Under the pieces are notes generated by a model, which searched no databases, had not been told where the DNA came from, and saw only the letters and a program-made list of their open reading frames with translations. 12,703 bases of DNA from Synergistaceae bacterium (lineage in GTDB: Bacteria; Synergistota; Synergistia; Synergistales; Aminobacteriaceae), in assembly GCA_017447325.1 (NCBI GenBank), contig JAFSNU010000390.1, forward strand, positions 1-12,703, written 5' to 3'. The position numbers and the translations under genes were made by a program. Below are positions 1 to 6,740 of the stretch, piece by piece. Each line of letters starts with the position of its first letter. The first letter of the stretch is position 1.

Positions 1-24
1 AAATTTAAATTTAAAATTTTAAAA
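1..24. repeat. A/T-only run after gspL
   Basis: The 24 bases downstream of the gspL stop are A and T only, in alternating blocks of three or four. No hairpin is visible, so the operon probably continues beyond the window. Confidence 0.5.
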
Positions 25-1296
25 TTACCAGCGCACTCTTAAATCAAATCGATAGCCCACGCCCGAGACGCTTTGAGTATTATCAAGCTGAGCGAGCGAC
101 GCCCGGCTCTCCCATGCGCGCCTAAACGTCAAGATAGTGCTCATGTCCGGCGCTGAACCCGTGCAGTCTATGCCCTCTGAGTTATAACGCAAAATCTCAA
201 CAGTAATATCCATGCTTGGATCTTCTGTAAATATTGCGCCCAAGTCCGAAAGCATATCCTCAAAGCCCCGCCCTTCAGAACCGCCGCGCTGAAGCTCCGC
301 CAGCTTGTCACGGGCAAGCGACAATGGATTTGCGATCCGTCCAGTCCGCCCAGGCTCAAACACTTCTTTATATAAGCTCTCGGACTGCACTCTAACCGCC
401 GCAATTCGATTATTAACCTGATTTAATTTTAAATAACTTCCGGCTAAAGCAATAACGCCCATAAATAAAATCCAACAGGCAACGCGCGTCATCAAGCTCA
501 CAGCTCTTTCAAGGCCTATTGCTCCCTCAAGCGCGCTCTTAGACAAATTAACGCTGCTGATCCATGGGCATTTTGCAATACTATCGCGCACTATATCGCT
601 TATAATTTTTAAAGACGCATCGTTAATATTAAGCGCATCGAACATAAACGACTCGCCACGCTCAAGCTCTCTATCTTTGCAGTAAACGTCAAACCATGCA
701 AATTCTTTCTCAGGCGTGCTGCGCGTTCTTGGCCGCCAGCGGGTTAATACAGGCTTGTAATCCTGCCATAATATAGAGCATAAATTTTCTTCGTCCGCCC
801 ATAAGACAACTCCAGTCCCGTCAGTCAATGCAGAGACGAAAGGCAGCGGCGCCGGCCAGACTATATTATTTGCGTTATTAACTCGAGTCGGCTCCTGGCC
901 TATGTCGCTCTCACTCTCAAGGCCTTTATACTCGGGCAAGCTTAACTCTTCAGGATTTACATACCAGACAACGCCTTGAGCTCCGCGTCCAATTTTCTCT
1001 AAAACAACCGGAAATATCTCAACGCTTCCTGCAGCTGAATAAGGCATGACCTGAAGCTTTAAAGCCTCGCGGACTTTCTTAGAATTAGAGAACGGGAACG
1101 CGAACGCGTCAACGCTTAAGGACTTAAACGGCGCGAGAACTATCGCCGGAGCACTCTTCTTCACGTTCCCAGGCTTTATAAATTCTTTCAACTCGCCCTG
1201 AGACACGCGCATAATTTCAATATTATCAAGCTCAGTCCCGCTCTTCTTTAAATTTTTAAAATTTAAATTTTTTAAATTAAAATTCTTAAGCTGCAT
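25..1296 (-). CDS. gspL: Type II secretion system assembly protein GspL-like
   Basis: GspL is the bitopic inner-membrane protein that links the secretion ATPase GspE in the cytoplasm to the periplasmic pseudopilus machinery. The 423-residue product has a cytoplasmic part (about 1-270), one membrane segment (about 272-289) and a periplasmic part. That part starts with the family-like stretch LYKEVFEPG (308-316) and IANPLSLARDKLAEL (321-335), then a compact C-terminal domain, as expected for GspL. The gene starts 5 bases after the gspK stop. GGAGG at 1310-1314 lies 13 bases upstream of the ATG, which is long but usable. The first 17 residues (Lys, Asn, Leu, Phe only after MQ) are encoded by an A/T-only run, so the true start could be Met29, though that codon has no clear ribosome binding site. 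Assignment rests on order J-K-L, topology and the LY..vF motif; the N-terminal actin-like domain is diverged. Confidence 0.75.
   Translation of the reverse strand: MQLKNFNLKNLNFKNLKKSGTELDNIEIMRVSQGELKEFIKPGNVKKSAPAIVLAPFKSLSVDAFAFPFSNSKKVREALKLQVMPYSAAGSVEIFPVVLEKIGRGAQGVVWYVNPEELSLPEYKGLESESDIGQEPTRVNNANNIVWPAPLPFVSALTDGTGVVLWADEENLCSILWQDYKPVLTRWRPRTRSTPEKEFAWFDVYCKDRELERGESFMFDALNINDASLKIISDIVRDSIAKCPWISSVNLSKSALEGAIGLERAVSLMTRVACWILFMGVIALAGSYLKLNQVNNRIAAVRVQSESLYKEVFEPGRTGRIANPLSLARDKLAELQRGGSEGRGFEDMLSDLGAIFTEDPSMDITVEILRYNSEGIDCTGSAPDMSTILTFRRAWESRASLAQLDNTQSVSGVGYRFDLRVRW
1247..1284 (-). repeat. A/T-only run coding the GspL N-terminus
   Basis: Thirty-eight A/T-only bases are read as Asn, Phe, Leu and Lys codons at residues about 5-17 of GspL. 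The run looks like the intergenic runs elsewhere in the window, such as the one at 1-24 just after the gspL stop, but happens to be open in this frame. Confidence 0.55.
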
Positions 1297-1301
1297 TATT
1301 T

Positions 1302-2255
1302 TTATGATTCCTCCCAGCGCACGATCTTTTTAGAATTTCTGTCAAATATAATATTAAACGACGAGCCGCCTTCAGACTCATCTAAAAATTCTATTCTTAA
1401 AGAAAAATAACGGCTCTTAAATCCGGCAATATTAGTCAGCTGCGTTGAATTCTTAGCCGTGAAGCCAGGGATGCCCTGAATATCTTCAAAGCTTCTTAAA
1501 ACTCTGTCTTTGCGATACTCGACAAGAGCCGCCGCCTGCATAGCTCCAAGTCCGGGCAGCAACGCAAGCACTCTCGGAGGCGCAACGTTCAAATTTATTT
1601 TGCCCGCACTCCATAACGTGCAGTAATCATTAATTCCCGGCATTCCGCCTGCTCCGTACAAAATATCTTGATTTATCTCGTCCATTATTAAAAGCTCAGA
1701 CATGTCAAGCGGCGCTCTGTTAATAAAATCCTCGCGCTCAGCCCCGCCGACTCTAACCCGCGTATTCCTGTCAAGAAAGTCAAGAACTAAATTAATTAAT
1801 TCGCGGTGTCTCATAGCGTCCCACATGTCTTCCCAAGGCTTTTTAAGCTCGCCTCGTTCAGTGTTGCCGTCCGGTAAAAATAAATTGCGAATAGGCAATT
1901 TGTCGTCAAGCGGCGTTACCATTAACACCCAAATTCCAAGCTCATTTATCGGGATAACAAAAGGCTTATACGCCGGCTGAATTGGACTGTCGCCTTTTGT
2001 CCGCTCTGTGTAACGCGCTACAGCTCTGATAATTGCTTCAGACAAAAGCTCCGCCATGCTTCGATTTGACAAAGCCACCCGCTCGCGCAAAACGCTCCTG
2101 ACCTGAAGCCTTACGAACCATGTAAACGCCGTAGCGCATGAAATAAGCAAAGTTCCGAGCATTAAAACAGAGACTAATATTAAACCCTTGCGCCTTTTAT
2201 TTTTAAATTTAAATTTAATCAGGAAACACGACAATATCTTCAAGACTTTCTTCAT
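1302..2255 (-). CDS. gspK: Type II secretion minor pseudopilin GspK
   Basis: GspK is the largest minor pseudopilin and, with GspI and GspJ, caps the tip of the pseudopilus. The 317-residue length fits the family. The N-terminus has a prepilin peptidase site after KRRKG (Gly24), followed by a hydrophobic helix beginning LILVSVLMLG. There is no Glu at +5, which is characteristic of GspK among pseudopilins. Further family-like segments are DDKLPIRNLF (117-126), a DFLDRNTR stretch (159-166), and the helix-hairpin-helix-like INLNVAPPRVLALLPGLG (220-237) ending in EDIQGIPGF (257-265). The chosen ATG gives a 24-residue leader, longer than usual, and overlaps gspJ by 41 bases without a good ribosome binding site (AAGAGG is 17 bases away). 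The leader portion IKFKFKNK comes from an A/T-only run. Shorter leaders would need TTG or ATT starts. Confidence 0.88.
   Translation of the reverse strand: MKKVLKILSCFLIKFKFKNKRRKGLILVSVLMLGTLLISCATAFTWFVRLQVRSVLRERVALSNRSMAELLSEAIIRAVARYTERTKGDSPIQPAYKPFVIPINELGIWVLMVTPLDDKLPIRNLFLPDGNTERGELKKPWEDMWDAMRHRELINLVLDFLDRNTRVRVGGAEREDFINRAPLDMSELLIMDEINQDILYGAGGMPGINDYCTLWSAGKINLNVAPPRVLALLPGLGAMQAAALVEYRKDRVLRSFEDIQGIPGFTAKNSTQLTNIAGFKSRYFSLRIEFLDESEGGSSFNIIFDRNSKKIVRWEES
2195..2219 (-). repeat. A/T-only run in the GspK leader and gspJ stop
   Basis: Twenty-five A/T-only bases carry the gspJ stop codon in one frame and IKFKFKNK of the GspK leader peptide in another. The run forms part of the 41-base overlap between the two genes. 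Confidence 0.5.
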
Positions 2256-2829
2256 TATTATTTATCTTATTGCCTCTTGTTATCAAAATATAAACACCTA
2301 CAGGCAGGCCGCCGGTGTAGCTTGGCTGTCGCTCAGAGCCTTTAGGCACCTCAACGTTAAAGCCGGTAACACCGGGCAAGACGAGCTGCCCCGTCTCGCC
2401 CTTTAAAGTCCCAGTGTTAACCTCGCGCACTTGCTTTCCCGGGAACACCCATCTGTAAAGCCCAGCCGGACGCTCTCTAAGCGAACTATCGCGCTCAACT
2501 TTATATACTACAGTGCCGGCCGCTAAATTCTGACGTGAAAGCGAATTTGTCATAACTGCAAGCGTATCGTCTTTAAGACCGCCGAAGGCTTCATGATCGT
2601 TTATAGTCATTACAACCCTCGCAGATCTTACAGCTCCGCGCAAGTCTCGAGCTATAAACGCTAAAGTTCTTGACAATGCGACAGAACCGGCATGTGCGTC
2701 TTGAATTTCCACAACTCGCCTCACAGTCGCAACGACAGGAGCAAGAGCAAGCCCGGTTAAAATTCCCGTCAGCATTACTGCCGTTAATATTTCAATAAGC
2801 GTGAAGCCCCGCCGACGCTTTAATCTCAT
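2215..2829 (-). CDS. gspJ: Type II secretion minor pseudopilin GspJ
   Basis: This is a prepilin-type protein placed at the pseudopilus tip after processing by the prepilin peptidase. The 204-residue product opens with the short basic leader MRLKRRRG, cut after Gly8. The mature start FTLIEILTAVMLTGIL has the conserved Phe at +1 and Glu at +5 (Glu13). The remainder is a soluble beta-rich domain with YRWVFPGK (about 124-131) and a GVYILITRG strand near the C-terminus, consistent in size with GspJ. GspH or GspI is a less likely alternative because of the length and the gspK gene directly downstream. The gene follows the ligase gene after 34 bases made almost entirely of A and T. No Shine-Dalgarno sequence is visible before the ATG, so translation may rely on the AT-rich leader or on coupling. 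Confidence 0.82.
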   Translation of the reverse strand: MRLKRRRGFTLIEILTAVMLTGILTGLALAPVVATVRRVVEIQDAHAGSVALSRTLAFIARDLRGAVRSARVVMTINDHEAFGGLKDDTLAVMTNSLSRQNLAAGTVVYKVERDSSLRERPAGLYRWVFPGKQVREVNTGTLKGETGQLVLPGVTGFNVEVPKGSERQPSYTGGLPVGVYILITRGNKINNNEESLEDIVVFPD

Positions 2830-2832
2830 TTC

Positions 2833-2870
2833 TAAAATTAAATTAAAATTTAAAATTTAAAATTTATTTA
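2833..2870. repeat. A/T-only run at the ligase-gspJ junction
   Basis: Thirty-eight bases without G or C include the ligase stop codon and almost the whole leader of gspJ. The period-7 unit AAAATTT repeats three times. Bases 2843-2863 recur exactly at 9178-9198. Confidence 0.65.
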
Positions 2871-4792
2871 GGCGCAGGACCGTTCGCTATGACAAGCGCG
2901 TTTACTTTATTGCCGTTCTGGTCAGCGCCTTGACGGGTCACCAAGTGATACGTGCCGGGCTTTAATAAACTTGCAAGCTCGCGTATCACAGGCTCGATCT
3001 GGAATCTCTGCGACCACTGGATTAATTTATTCAAGTCTTCAGAGTGCGGCTCGCGCTTAAAATGCTGCCATAATAAATTAAAGCCCTGACCCATTACTTT
3101 CATATCATGCGTCTGGTCTCCGACTTGAAAATAATGATATCCTAAATTGCGCTGCGCATCTTCGTACGTAATCGGATGCTTGGCCGCCTCTTCAAGCAAA
3201 TTAAGCTGAAGCGTCTGCTGGGTCGTGCTTAAAGCCCGGCGCAAAACTAAATTGCCCTTAATGCCGCTGCCTAAATAAACAATGCCTCCGATGCCGCAGA
3301 CAGCGCAGGCCAAGCCTAAAAATTTTAAAGCTATATTATTAAGCTTTAAATTAAAGCTTAAATTTAATTTAAATAATTTGCCGCTTAAAAATTCCCGGTT
3401 AGTCAAAGCAAATGCTAAAGCAAGCCAGACTATATTCTCTATCCTGTGGAACGGCCTCGTCCATAAAGCATTAAACGAGATTAAAGAAATAAGCGCACAG
3501 CCCCAGATAGCATTAGGCGACACAGAACGCACCTCGCCTTTAACTCGCCTGTATATTTCAGATATAATGCCTAACAGCCAGATTAAATATAATAAAATTA
3601 ATAAACAGCCGCCGATAATTCCCGTCTCGCAGAAAAACTGCAAAAATTCATTATGCGCCCAGTGCGTGTACTGCCAGATATACCAGCTCGGGTTATTAAA
3701 TAAATTAAAGCCGTGACGCTGAGCCTCTAAATAATGCCATTTATACTGGCCTATGCCCACGCCCATGGGATGCTCGTCAAACATAGCGTAAGACGTCGTC
3801 CAGATGCCCTTGCGTCCTCCGACAGTTCCGGCATTCTCGATCATATCAGTTATCTTGCCGGCGACAGTGCCGCTTCTGCCCTGATTTAACATAACTGCTC
3901 CAGTTAAAAATACTACGCAGATTAATATTATTACTCCAAATCTAACGGCCATCTTCTTGCCGTAGCGCATTATAGTAATCAAGCCTAAGACAAATAAGCC
4001 CACAAACAGCGACAAAATTCCCGAGCGGCTCGTGCTGTTCCATAAGCCCCAAGTGTTTACAAGCATTAAAAATATATTTAATAAAGTTAAATATAACGGC
4101 CGCTTCTTGCCTTCTTTATTAAATGCATAAGCTATAAATAAATAAACAGAACTCATTACGCAAATAGCCATCCAGAGCGCGAACATGTTTTGCTGCGCCG
4201 TGTTGCCGATATAATTTCCCGGCGTCGGCAGAATTATATTTCTATATTTAACTAAATGATTAAACGCTCCTCCCTTTAAAAACGCCAAATTATTCATGCC
4301 GCGTACCTGCAACTCGGCAAATAAGACGTTAATTGCGCCGTTGATATTCGCAAGCCATAACACAGGCCGCAAGCCCCAGTCAGGGAACGAGTCAACGCTT
4401 AAAACATAAAACGCCCACACGGCCGCGAAGCATAATAATTCATGAACAAAGCCGCGCGGCGAAGAAATATCCGTCCAGAAATACTGCAGGCCGCAGTAAA
4501 TTAATAACACAAGCCAGACTAAAGCAAATAAATCAAATTTAGGCTCGAGCTTAGTAAATTTATCTGATTTATAAAGAAACATGCTAACGCCGGAGATTAA
4601 TAACGCAATTAACACAGGCACTGCCGTGACAGTCCATTTTAAAATATGCAGCGTGTCGGCAAATTTTGCGCCGGAATAAACTAAATTCGGCGTCACGAGC
4701 GACACAGTCCATAATAACAATAAAATTTCTTTCGGCACTAAGCTTAAATCTCTTATAATATTTTTTGCAATGCTCTTATTTTTATTGCTCAC
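2864..4792 (-). CDS. O-antigen ligase / PglL-type oligosaccharyltransferase family membrane protein
   Basis: This is a polytopic inner-membrane protein of the Wzy/WaaL/PglL superfamily, which moves undecaprenyl-linked glycans onto a lipid or protein on the periplasmic side. The 642-residue product has about 11-13 membrane segments. Family signatures are STSRSGILSLFVG (253-265), GRKGIWTTSYAMFDEHPMGVG (326-346) and THWAHNEFLQFFCETGIIGG (376-395); the last holds the conserved AHN loop. After a final helix (about 490-508) comes a soluble helical tail (about 515-610) that looks TPR-like, as in pilin-glycosylating ligases. It starts at GTG, with AAGGAAG (4804-4810) 11 bases upstream; no nearby ATG exists. 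Residues about 471-491 (KLFKLNLSFNLKLNNIALKF region) derive from an AT-rich stretch. Its position just before gspJ suggests, but does not prove, a glycoprotein substrate. Lipid A-core ligase or polymerase activity remains possible. Confidence 0.8.
   Translation of the reverse strand: MSNKNKSIAKNIIRDLSLVPKEILLLLWTVSLVTPNLVYSGAKFADTLHILKWTVTAVPVLIALLISGVSMFLYKSDKFTKLEPKFDLFALVWLVLLIYCGLQYFWTDISSPRGFVHELLCFAAVWAFYVLSVDSFPDWGLRPVLWLANINGAINVLFAELQVRGMNNLAFLKGGAFNHLVKYRNIILPTPGNYIGNTAQQNMFALWMAICVMSSVYLFIAYAFNKEGKKRPLYLTLLNIFLMLVNTWGLWNSTSRSGILSLFVGLFVLGLITIMRYGKKMAVRFGVIILICVVFLTGAVMLNQGRSGTVAGKITDMIENAGTVGGRKGIWTTSYAMFDEHPMGVGIGQYKWHYLEAQRHGFNLFNNPSWYIWQYTHWAHNEFLQFFCETGIIGGCLLILLYLIWLLGIISEIYRRVKGEVRSVSPNAIWGCALISLISFNALWTRPFHRIENIVWLALAFALTNREFLSGKLFKLNLSFNLKLNNIALKFLGLACAVCGIGGIVYLGSGIKGNLVLRRALSTTQQTLQLNLLEEAAKHPITYEDAQRNLGYHYFQVGDQTHDMKVMGQGFNLLWQHFKREPHSEDLNKLIQWSQRFQIEPVIRELASLLKPGTYHLVTRQGADQNGNKVNALVIANGPAPK
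3317..3379 (-). repeat. AT-rich in-frame tract inside the ligase gene
   Basis: This coding stretch is almost pure A and T and resembles the A/T-only runs found between genes in this window. It encodes a Lys/Asn/Leu/Phe-rich linker between the conserved membrane core and the last membrane helix of the ligase. It holds a perfect inverted repeat at 3339-3361: TTAAGCTTTA, three bases, then TAAAGCTTAA. Composition differs sharply from the coding DNA on both sides. Confidence 0.55.
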
Positions 4793-4808
4793 GTTAAAAT
4801 CAACTTCC

Positions 4809-4863
4809 TTTATTAAATATATTAAATATTAAATTATTAAATAAAATTTTTAAATTTAAATTA
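4809..4863. repeat. A/T-only run between the synthase-like and ligase genes
   Basis: Fifty-five consecutive bases without G or C fill the gap between the two genes and include the TAA stop of the upstream gene. The run is built from alternating short A and T blocks. A Shine-Dalgarno-like AAGGAAG for the ligase gene lies at 4804-4810, overlapping the edge of the run. No terminator hairpin is visible, so read-through within the operon is expected. Confidence 0.6.
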
Positions 4864-6450
4864 CTGAACTAAAGCGTAACGCTCTACCGGCGCGAACTGA
4901 TCCGTAAACGCGTCGATCTCAGGCGTGAAAGGCACGCGCCATTGATTGGCTAATAATCTCGCCATATTATAATCAGGGTCAGCCGGTACGTTCGGACTTT
5001 CAGAGCATAAAGCCACAAGCATTACATTTTGCATCGAGTAAGCATATTTTGGCTCTGGAGCAGACGCAGGGAAGATCATCAGGACAGGAAAACTCTTCGC
5101 AAAGGCCGAATAAATTCCGTGAAAGACTTTGCTGCGCGGCCCGTGTATCGCCGTCAAAATATTCATGATTAATAATCCATTAGGCTTTAATAATTTTCTA
5201 ATATTCGCCGCCGCCTCTTGTGTCGTCATGTGAAACGGTATCGAGTACCAGGAATTAAACACGTCCATGAACACAGCGTCATATTTCAAATCATCGCTTA
5301 AATTATTAAAATTTAAACTATTGCGGTTAATAAAAGTTCTGGCGTCCTCATGAAATATTTTTAAATTCGCATTATTAATATCTAAATCAAAATATTTCTG
5401 CGCCGCTTGAGTGACGCCCGGATCAATCTCTACAACGTCCATCGAGACGTTATTTCTTTCATGTAAAACATGACGAGGGACGCAATATCCCCCGCCTCCG
5501 AACATTAAAATTTTTCTTGCATTTGGATTAAAGTGAAAGGCTAAGTCATAAAATTTTGTGTAATCACTCACTAACTCGTTTGGATCATCAGTATAAATTA
5601 AAGACTGCACACTGTACGGGTCAGGGTCTGTCCGCATAATTCTGACGCGCCTATTATCAAACGTATGACTTTCAACTATAGTAATATGATTATAATGCGT
5701 GTCTATATGCACGCCCACCGGCGTCATCGGCAGACCGTAAAGCTGAGCCGACCAAGCAGCGCAGCCTAAAGCTAAAGCTAATAAAAGCGTTCCCGCCCAG
5801 CCTGCAATATAAACGATCATTGACAATAATGCCATGCCGCTCGCTAAAGCCATTAATATTACATTAGACGGCAGGACAGATATTAAGACAAAGCCGCCTA
5901 AGAAAGTCCCGCAGATGCTTCCGGCTGAATTTAACGCGCTTAATCTTCCGACTATCGAGCCTGAAGACGAGACGTCACGCATTGCAAGCCGGGCTATAAT
6001 AGGCGAAGTCATTCCCATTAACACGCTCGCCGGCGTAAAAATTACGACAGCAGCCAAGAGCGACGCGATATAAATATTAATATTTTGACGAGAGAGCTGC
6101 GTTAAAATTGCGTTGCCTATAAAAGCCGTAAGAGCCGTAATAATTGCCGCGAGCATTAAGACATGGCCTAATAATTTATTTTCAGGTCTCTTGTCAGCGA
6201 GATAGCCGCCGAGATAATTTCCGAGGCACAAGCTAATCATCATGACACCGATTAAAGCCGTCCAGACTATTAAAGACGTTCCGAAAAACGGAGCGACTAA
6301 ACGCGAGCCGGTAAGCTCTAAGATCATCACGCCGGCTCCGCACATGAACGATGCAATTTGAAGTCTTAAAGGCAATTTAACCGGAGGCCTTTGCTTATTG
6401 TTCATGTTTACAGAAGTATACGAAGGCGTATTATTTTTATTATTTGACAT
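4861..6450 (-). CDS. Fused MFS-like / spermidine synthase-fold membrane methyltransferase-like protein
   Basis: The 529-residue product belongs to the family often annotated as fused MFS/spermidine synthase. Residues about 28-238 hold roughly seven hydrophobic segments. The first two carry the family pattern ELTGSRLVAPFFGTSLIVWT (45-64) and LGNYLGGYLADKRP (76-89). Residues about 250-480 form a Rossmann-like domain with GGGGYCVPRHVL (318-329), VVEIDPGV (339-346) and HEDARTFI (367-374). True spermidine synthases carry an Asp-x-x-Asp-Pro catalytic stretch after the YDvi strand; here the sequence is YDAVFMDVFNSWYSIPFHM (390-408), so aminopropyl transfer is doubtful. The loop before that strand contains NFNNLSDD, encoded by a 25-bp repeat also found in the DUF3084 gene. 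ATG at 6450 is chosen although AAAGGA lies a long 16 bases away; Met16 has no better site. It is the first gene of the five-gene envelope run. Substrate unknown. Confidence 0.8.
   Translation of the reverse strand: MSNNKNNTPSYTSVNMNNKQRPPVKLPLRLQIASFMCGAGVMILELTGSRLVAPFFGTSLIVWTALIGVMMISLCLGNYLGGYLADKRPENKLLGHVLMLAAIITALTAFIGNAILTQLSRQNINIYIASLLAAVVIFTPASVLMGMTSPIIARLAMRDVSSSGSIVGRLSALNSAGSICGTFLGGFVLISVLPSNVILMALASGMALLSMIVYIAGWAGTLLLALALGCAAWSAQLYGLPMTPVGVHIDTHYNHITIVESHTFDNRRVRIMRTDPDPYSVQSLIYTDDPNELVSDYTKFYDLAFHFNPNARKILMFGGGGYCVPRHVLHERNNVSMDVVEIDPGVTQAAQKYFDLDINNANLKIFHEDARTFINRNSLNFNNLSDDLKYDAVFMDVFNSWYSIPFHMTTQEAAANIRKLLKPNGLLIMNILTAIHGPRSKVFHGIYSAFAKSFPVLMIFPASAPEPKYAYSMQNVMLVALCSESPNVPADPDYNMARLLANQWRVPFTPEIDAFTDQFAPVERYALVQ
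5290..5314 (-). repeat. 25-bp dispersed repeat, copy A (in frame)
   Basis: This stretch is identical over 25 bases to 9622-9646. Read on the minus strand, both copies encode NFNNLSDD in the same frame. Here it lies in the loop between HEDARTFI and YDAVFMD of the synthase-fold domain, which is longer than that loop usually is. The AT-rich half contains arms AAATT and AATTT around a five-base spacer; the other half reads AAGCGATGAT. Confidence 0.8.
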
Positions 6451-6541
6451 TAAATAAAAAATTCAGTCCTTTATCTAAAATAATTTTAAAAATAATTTAA
6501 AAATAAAAATTTAATTTATTTTAATTTATTTATTTTAGCAA

Positions 6542-6569
6542 ATAATATTTTTAATAAAATGCGTGTAAG
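6542..6569 (-). promoter_or_regulatory. Candidate promoter for the envelope operon
   Basis: On the minus strand CTTACA (6564-6569), a 16-base spacer and TATTAT (6542-6547) match the sigma-70 consensus at 4 of 6 and 5 of 6 positions. It lies about 90 bases upstream of the first ATG. In DNA this AT-rich, matches of this quality arise by chance, so confidence is low. Confidence 0.25.
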
Positions 6570-6689
6570 GCGTATTTTAATTATTAATAAAATTTTTTTG
6601 CGTGATGCGCAGACAAAATTTAGCGAGCTTATATTAAATTAAATTAAATTAATATGATGACGGCTTATTCAAGAATTTATAAATTAAAT

Positions 6690-6735
6690 AAACAAGTCTC
6701 CGCAAGTTATAGCTATAGCTTACAGAGACTTGTTT
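6690..6735 (-). terminator. Rho-independent terminator of thyX
   Basis: The arms AAACAAGTCTC (6690-6700) and GAGACTTGTTT (6725-6735) pair perfectly over 11 bp. Inside them AAG and CTT flank the self-complementary TATAGCTATA, so the hairpin can extend nearly to a cruciform-like tip. On the minus strand the stem starts within a few bases of the thyX TAA and is followed by a T-rich run (TTTATTTAATTT). Confidence 0.82.
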
Positions 6736-6740
6736 TAATT

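Larger units (their letters stand above)
6451..6740. other. Intergenic region between thyX and the envelope operon
   Basis: The 290-bp gap holds the thyX terminator (6690-6735) at one end and the presumed promoter and leader of the envelope operon at the other. The middle contains long A/T-only runs (about 6509-6537 and 6633-6653, the latter a TTAAA-type repeat bounded by ATATTAA and TTAATAT) and a short GC-richer patch at 6600-6630. I see no convincing small gene here. Confidence 0.6.

Noticed and set aside
3282..3716. Plus-strand open frame of 144 codons
   Set aside because: It is antisense to the conserved ligase, has no ribosome binding site and no recognisable motif; it arises from codon bias of the true gene.
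4861..6450. Naming the gene speE
   Set aside because: The catalytic Asp-x-x-Asp-Pro stretch is missing and the protein has a large membrane domain, so spermidine synthase activity is not supported.
6621..6660. TTAAATTAAATTAAA run as part of a CRISPR or tandem repeat array
   Set aside because: The units are 5 bases with no spacers; it is a low-complexity run, not a CRISPR.
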